Shown here in pieces: positions 59,607-64,000 of a stretch of DNA of 64,000 nucleotides. Location: contig CAWFXD010000001.1 of the NCBI GenBank assembly GCA_963819695.1, forward strand, positions 1,860,001 to 1,924,000, read 5' to 3'. Under the pieces are notes generated by a model. That model worked only from the letters and a program-made list of their open reading frames with translations, was not told the DNA's origin and did not search any database. This DNA is from DASZIT01 sp963819695. GTDB taxonomy: Bacteria > Actinomycetota > Acidimicrobiia > Acidimicrobiales > RAAP-2. Position numbers and translations under genes: made by a program. The number at the start of each line of letters is the position of its first letter. Positions within the stretch are counted from its first letter, which is position 1.

Positions 59607-59701
59607 ATCGACTCCTTCGGTAAAGCGCCCGCACGATGTGCACGAGCGGAAACCACTTCATTTCCTTGAGTAGTACCTAGTTCCACGAGCTCAACCATCT
59701 C

Positions 59702-60793
59702 CTAGCCGGCTGGCCCCACCGGCGCGTTGGCGGCGCCTCGCTGAAGCAGATCGGGTGCACTGATGCCGCACCCATTGCCGAGGGTAGGAGATCCCGTCGG
59801 CGCAGTAGGTTCAGCCGTCTGGGCTCCCAACACATACGGGCAGACCGTATTGGCGTTGTTGAACGTGAGTTGTACCTGGACGGCTCCATTGACGACCGAG
59901 TTCGCGAACTTGTTCACGAAGATGGGGAGCTGCTGGATAAGGGTGGCCACCGCAGGTTGGCGCACGATCGCCACGTCGGAAAGACCGGCCAGGTGGTCGA
60001 TCAATTGCGTGATCGTGCTGGCGTCGTCGTGGACAATCTGGCTCAACGCGGCTTCTGCTGGCACCGCCTTGGAGAGGAGTGCGTTGACGTCGGAGTCGGA
60101 TGCGCTGAGTTGAGCCGTAATTTTCTGCGCCGCCTGACTGATCTCGTTCAGATCGGTCTGGGATGCCAGGGCGGTCGAGAGGAGTGCGCCTCCGTTATTG
60201 AGAAGCGACACCGTTGCCGGTTGGGACGCCTGCAGGGCGGCGACCAGGTTTTGAGCTGCCACGGTGATGGTCCTCAGGTCCTGGCCGGTATTGGCGAATC
60301 CGATACCCAGTGAATCGGTGATGGTCTGGACCTCATTGGAATTGACGCTGCCGATGAGCTGGCCGGCATCATCCAGGAGGGTGAACACAGACACCGGGAC
60401 ATTGGTACGGGACTCTCCGATGACACTTCCGGCCCGGAGCCGTGGGCCGGAGCCCGAGGTGGGGACCAGGTCAAGATATTGCTCACCAGCCACTGACAGC
60501 TCATGGACTTGGGCGGTGGCATTGGCCGGAATCTGCACCCCCGGGTCTATGTTCAACTTCACCACCGCGCCGTGAGACGAGAGATCGATGGTCGAGATGC
60601 GGCCAACGTCGACGCCGCGATACGTCACGAAGCCATCCGGGTAGAGCCCGCCTCCCCGGGGCAGGTACACGGTGACTGGAAATGGCTGGGCCCCCAACCT
60701 CACGCCGAGTACATCGAAGAGGATGAAGGACAATCCGGCGGTCGCAGCGATCAACAGAGCCACCAGACGCACTCCGATCTGGAATTTCGTCAT
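59702..60793 (-). CDS. mceF: MCE-family protein MceF
   Basis: A 363-residue MCE protein with an N-terminal membrane helix (VALLIAATAGLSFILFDVLGV, about 11-31), an MCE domain (FPVTVYLPRGGGLYPDGFVTYRGVDVGRI, about 38-66) and a long helical region (120-330) that forms the needle-like tube in Mce complexes. By order it is the sixth component. It overlaps mceE by 4 bp. Confidence 0.85.
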   Translation of the reverse strand: MTKFQIGVRLVALLIAATAGLSFILFDVLGVRLGAQPFPVTVYLPRGGGLYPDGFVTYRGVDVGRISTIDLSSHGAVVKLNIDPGVQIPANATAQVHELSVAGEQYLDLVPTSGSGPRLRAGSVIGESRTNVPVSVFTLLDDAGQLIGSVNSNEVQTITDSLGIGFANTGQDLRTITVAAQNLVAALQASQPATVSLLNNGGALLSTALASQTDLNEISQAAQKITAQLSASDSDVNALLSKAVPAEAALSQIVHDDASTITQLIDHLAGLSDVAIVRQPAVATLIQQLPIFVNKFANSVVNGAVQVQLTFNNANTVCPYVLGAQTAEPTAPTGSPTLGNGCGISAPDLLQRGAANAPVGPAG

Positions 60794-61869
60794 GGGAGCC
60801 CCGCCCCCAGAAGCCCGGTGATCGCGCTCCCGTTGCTGGATGCCGGTGCCGAAGTGCCGGCCGTTGGGGCCGGGCTGTTCGCACCCAGAACCGGGGCCGA
60901 GTTCACGATGGCGTTTCCGGTCAACGAGAGCTGGAGATAATTTCCGGGAGCGATCTTGGGGGTGAGGCTCTCGAATTTCGAGAAATCAGTCAGCGTCGGG
61001 CCGATGTCCTGTTCGACCCCCACCAGCTGGTTCAATATGCCGTCGATCTCCTTGATGTCGGTCACCCCCGCCTGACCGCTGGCATCGACGATCGATGAGG
61101 CGATGGTGGAGAGCTGGTCGGTGCTGCTCAGGAGTCGCGAGAAGTCCGCGTTGTCGTCCGCCAACACTCCGACGGCCGGGCCGATGGTGTCGATGCCATT
61201 GCTGATGGCTGTGCTCCCCTGGGCCAGCTCCGAGCTCAGCTGGTTCAGTCCGGCAAGAGCGCTGTCAATGCTGCCGCGATTCGCGGCCAGCGAGGCTACG
61301 ACGGTCTGCAGATCACCCAGAACGGTGCGGATATCACCCTGATGGCCGTCCAAGGCGTCATTGAGTTGCACGATGATGGTTTGCAGCTGGTTGAGTCCAC
61401 CACCATTGAGAAGGGTGCCGAGAGCCGCCAGCGTGTCCGCAATGCTGGGCGCGCTGTTGGTGTCCGGTTCCGGGAGCACATCTCCCTGCCGCAAATACGG
61501 TCCATTGGGCGAATTTGCGGGTGGGTGCAGTTCGATGAAATCGTCACCCAGCGGACTGTCGAAGAGAATCTGCGCGGTGGTACCGACCGGCAGCTGCACT
61601 CCCTTCTTGATCGTCAGGGTCAGATGGGCCTGGAAGTCGGCGGTTGCGATCGACGACACCTGACCCACCTGGTTTGCACCGATGAGAACGCGGGCCTGGA
61701 CCGGAAGATTGAGAACATTGGCAAACACCGCCTTGATCTGGTAGCTCGGGCCACTGATGCCTCCCGGCTTCGGAAGTGCCTGCAGGCTGAGGCCGCAACC
61801 CGTGCTGCTCAGCGCGAGGATCCCCAAGGCCGCCATCCATCGCGTGGGCCGCCGGGCTCGCCGGGTCAT
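60790..61869 (-). CDS. mceE: MCE-family lipoprotein MceE
   Basis: A 359-residue MCE protein with a lipobox: LGILALSSTGC places the acylated Cys at position 25, followed by GLSLQALPKPGG, a hallmark of MceE/LprK. The MCE domain follows (YQIKAVFANVLNLPVQARVLIGANQVGQV, about 42-70) and then the helical region (QTIIVQLNDALDG, LSSELAQGSTAISNGID). The lipid anchor would hold the complex at the outer face of the membrane. Confidence 0.92.
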   Translation of the reverse strand: MTRRARRPTRWMAALGILALSSTGCGLSLQALPKPGGISGPSYQIKAVFANVLNLPVQARVLIGANQVGQVSSIATADFQAHLTLTIKKGVQLPVGTTAQILFDSPLGDDFIELHPPANSPNGPYLRQGDVLPEPDTNSAPSIADTLAALGTLLNGGGLNQLQTIIVQLNDALDGHQGDIRTVLGDLQTVVASLAANRGSIDSALAGLNQLSSELAQGSTAISNGIDTIGPAVGVLADDNADFSRLLSSTDQLSTIASSIVDASGQAGVTDIKEIDGILNQLVGVEQDIGPTLTDFSKFESLTPKIAPGNYLQLSLTGNAIVNSAPVLGANSPAPTAGTSAPASSNGSAITGLLGAGLP

Positions 61870-63038
61870 CCCGCCCCCGCCATCAAGGCCTGGATGGAAA
61901 GGTCTGGCCCTTGAGCCGCGTTCGGCGGCGGGGTGATCTGGGCCAGGCCCGAACTGGCCGCGCAGGCCAGGTCGAGCTCGGGCGCTTGCTTCTGCGACCC
62001 GCCGAGTATCAGGATGCGGGGAAGTTCGGTGGTGCCGCAGATCTGGGAAACGAACCCTGGAGTGTCGAGCGTGGGGTCCAATCGGGTCCGCAACGCGGTC
62101 GACCCGTTCGGCTCGGTGACGATGGAATTGTTGACGTTCTGCAGTACCAGTCCACCGACGTCGAATGCCTGACCCAGTTGTTGCTGCTGAGAGGCCACGG
62201 CGGCGGTGAACGTCTGCAGGTTCGACAGCGTTGCGCCGAGGGATGCCTGGTTGTCGTGGACGAATGAGGTGACCCGGGCCAGCACCTGTTGAAGATTGGA
62301 CAACACGGTGCCGATGTCGGCACTGTCGGCCGCCACCACCCCGCTCACCCCGGCCAGGTCATTGGCAAACGACTGGAACTCACGGGTATTGGCCGCGGCG
62401 ACCTGGGTGAAGCTCCCCAGGTTGTCCAGGACGCTTGCCAGCTCGGGGCTCTCGGTGGACAGGGTGGAAAGAACCTGTCCGAGCGCGGTGACGGTGGTGT
62501 GAAAACTGGGCCCGTTGCCTCCGACGGTGCTCGCCACATCGTGGATGAAGCGCGACACCGCTCCCTGACGGTTCGCACCGTTGGGCCCCAGGGCTTGGAT
62601 CAATTGATCGAGATTCGAGATGATCTGATCGACCGATTCGGGGAGGGCTGTCCGGTCCATCGGAATCACCCCGTTGTTCTGGATGACCGCCCCGCCACGG
62701 TAGGGAGGATCGAGTTGGATATAGCGGTCGTTCACCAGTTCGGGTGCCATGATCGCGGCAACGACCTGTTTGGGGACCTTGACTGTCGAATTCACCTCCA
62801 GGGTGACGGCCACATACGTCGGGTGTTCAACGATCCCGGTAATGCTGCCGACAGGGATTCCGAGGACATCGACGTGGTTGCCGACGTAGATACCCGGGGC
62901 TTCGGGGAAATCAACGGTGATGGTGGTTCCCGGGCTCGAAGCCGCTAATCGGAGGCCAACCAGAGCCAGGCTCCCACCGAGGATGATCGTCACGATGGCG
63001 ACGACGACCACCAGTCGGGTGCGGGTCAGCCAGCTCAC
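61866..63038 (-). CDS. mceD: MCE-family protein MceD
   Basis: About 390 residues. I chose GTG 63038 (VSWLTRTRLVVVVA), which overlaps the mceC stop by 4 bp as in the other junctions, rather than the ORF start at 63083. A membrane helix (LVVVVAIVTIILGGSLALVGL) leads into the MCE domain (TITVDFPEAPGIYVGNHVDVLGIPVGSI) and then helices (ISNLDQLIQALG). The C-terminal 60 residues are Pro/Ala-rich (AQGPDLSIQALM). Confidence 0.87.
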   Translation of the reverse strand: MSWLTRTRLVVVVAIVTIILGGSLALVGLRLAASSPGTTITVDFPEAPGIYVGNHVDVLGIPVGSITGIVEHPTYVAVTLEVNSTVKVPKQVVAAIMAPELVNDRYIQLDPPYRGGAVIQNNGVIPMDRTALPESVDQIISNLDQLIQALGPNGANRQGAVSRFIHDVASTVGGNGPSFHTTVTALGQVLSTLSTESPELASVLDNLGSFTQVAAANTREFQSFANDLAGVSGVVAADSADIGTVLSNLQQVLARVTSFVHDNQASLGATLSNLQTFTAAVASQQQQLGQAFDVGGLVLQNVNNSIVTEPNGSTALRTRLDPTLDTPGFVSQICGTTELPRILILGGSQKQAPELDLACAASSGLAQITPPPNAAQGPDLSIQALMAGAG

Positions 63039-64000
63039 GGGTTGCATCCCGTGACCGGATTGATCGCTCCAGGTTTGCTGCACTGGGCAATGATGTTGTC
63101 CGGGATCAGAGCCGTCGGCAGCACGAAGTCGGCGAACGTGCCCGAACCGGTGGCATTGGCCAGGTACTTGTTGGCCGCCGTCAACAAGGGAATGGCAGTG
63201 GCAAGGTCTCCTCCGTCCTTGGACAGGACGGCGCTGATCGTCTGCAGGTCGGAGAGCAACGGGGTGATCTGGGATTGGTGCGATGCCAACAGCGCCTCGA
63301 GTTGTTGGGTCAGGTTGGCGCTGGAGGTCAGCAGTTGAGAGATCGCCTGATGTCGTTGGTCCAACACATGCAGCACCAGGTCGCCCTGCCCGAGCAAATT
63401 GACCAGTTGTCCGCTCTGCTGGGACAGGGTTCCCGAGACCGTTTGGACGTCGGTGAGCAGCGATGCCAACTCGTCCTTGCGACTGGAGATCACCTGCGAC
63501 AGCTGGGCCAGGCCATTGAGCAGGGCCGAAGTCTGGCTGGGCGGTACCGCCTCGAAAGCCTGGCTGGTGACATCAAGCGCCTGAGCTGCTTGATTGACGT
63601 CGATTGATTGGATCTGGTGGCCCGCCTCATCGACGGTGCTGACCACGGTTGACGTTTCCGAGGTCCGGCTTTGAGGAATGACGGCGCCGGCGGACAGCTG
63701 ACCGGGCCCGGTCGGTGAGACCGCCAGGTACTCCTGACCCAAGGGTGTCAATACCTTGGAAGCCGCCGAGGTCTTGGTCCCGAGGCGTATGCCGTTCTGC
63801 ACCGCGAACGTCACCAGGACATGGTCGCCGGCCAGGCTGAGATTGGTGACCGTACCCACCCTGACCCCGGCCACGCTCACGATGTCGCCCGGCGTCAGAC
63901 CCGCGGCATCAGCAAAGGCCGCCCGGTACGAGGACTGGTTGGAGACAAAGGGCAGCCGGGAGAGATTGACGGCGCCCAGGGTCAGGGCGATCAGCACGAC
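63035..64000 (-). CDS. mceC: MCE-family protein MceC (5' end beyond the window)
   Basis: The gene runs off the right edge; the frame continues to 64000 and the visible start codon (MLIALT) is inside the membrane helix, so it is not the real start. An MCE domain (SYRAAFADAAGLTPGDIVSVAGVRVGTVTNL) is followed by a helical region (LNGLAQLSQVISSRKDELASLL) and a C-terminal tail with two Cys (IAQCSKPGAINPVTGC). By operon order this is MceC. The yrbE, mceA and mceB genes should lie to the right. Confidence 0.88.
   Translation of the reverse strand, partial: VVLIALTLGAVNLSRLPFVSNQSSYRAAFADAAGLTPGDIVSVAGVRVGTVTNLSLAGDHVLVTFAVQNGIRLGTKTSAASKVLTPLGQEYLAVSPTGPGQLSAGAVIPQSRTSETSTVVSTVDEAGHQIQSIDVNQAAQALDVTSQAFEAVPPSQTSALLNGLAQLSQVISSRKDELASLLTDVQTVSGTLSQQSGQLVNLLGQGDLVLHVLDQRHQAISQLLTSSANLTQQLEALLASHQSQITPLLSDLQTISAVLSKDGGDLATAIPLLTAANKYLANATGSGTFADFVLPTALIPDNIIAQCSKPGAINPVTGCNP

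Overview
The window is GC-rich, densely packed DNA from an actinomycete-type bacterium. GTG and TTG starts are frequent, and many neighbouring genes overlap by 4 bp. The best clues are an mce lipid-import operon with a Mce-associated protein, a MurT/GatD lipid II amidation pair, two luciferase-like (F420-type) oxidoreductases, a YwaF/TIGR02206 membrane protein and a secreted protein with repeated GYWLVASDGGVFSFG-like units. I would place it in the Actinomycetota, possibly the Acidimicrobiia; no rRNA or marker gene is present to fix this.

Layout. 0-7.5 kb: a PAS protein, a class 2 polyphosphate kinase, a phosphotransferase/lipocalin-like gene pair and three membrane proteins. 7.5-20.4 kb: a signalling block with a receiver-GGDEF protein, a 1318-residue hybrid histidine kinase and, divergently, a giant Ser/Thr kinase-ATPase-TPR-GAF-PAS-histidine kinase-receiver-receiver-Hpt gene split by about ten single-base frameshifts, followed by a lone receiver. 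20.4-26.2 kb: small conserved proteins, a frameshifted secreted beta-helix protein and a wrecked IS110-family transposase. 26.2-29.4 kb: a small island bounded by a 17-bp direct repeat that is the 3' end of tRNA-Val(CAC), carrying broken and intact genes. 29.4-33 kb: amidase, VOC protein and a charged membrane protein.

33-44.7 kb: two compact lipid/envelope operons. The first, next to a divergent TetR gene and a perfect palindrome, encodes a fatty acyl reductase fused to a HAD domain, a zinc dehydrogenase, a LarA-like protein and a PlsC-like acyltransferase. The second encodes a HAD-acyltransferase fusion, MurT and GatD. A LysR gene lies divergently beside it. 44.7-58.3 kb: mostly small catabolic and redox genes (thioesterases, enoyl-CoA hydratase, two luciferase-like enzymes, nitroreductase, peroxiredoxin, VOC, AhpD-like, MpaB/DUF2236), including a second copy of the phosphotransferase/lipocalin-like pair. 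58.3-64 kb: a TetR regulator and the distal end of an mce operon (mceC to mceF plus a Mce-associated protein), which runs off the window.

Together the genes suggest a cell specialised in importing and modifying lipids or steroid-like molecules, with a large sensory apparatus. All recognised frameshifts (about 18) fall between 13.1 and 27.1 kb, none in the rest. That patch is therefore either under relaxed selection or poorly sequenced. Domain names and roles were read by eye from the sequence; no database search was run.
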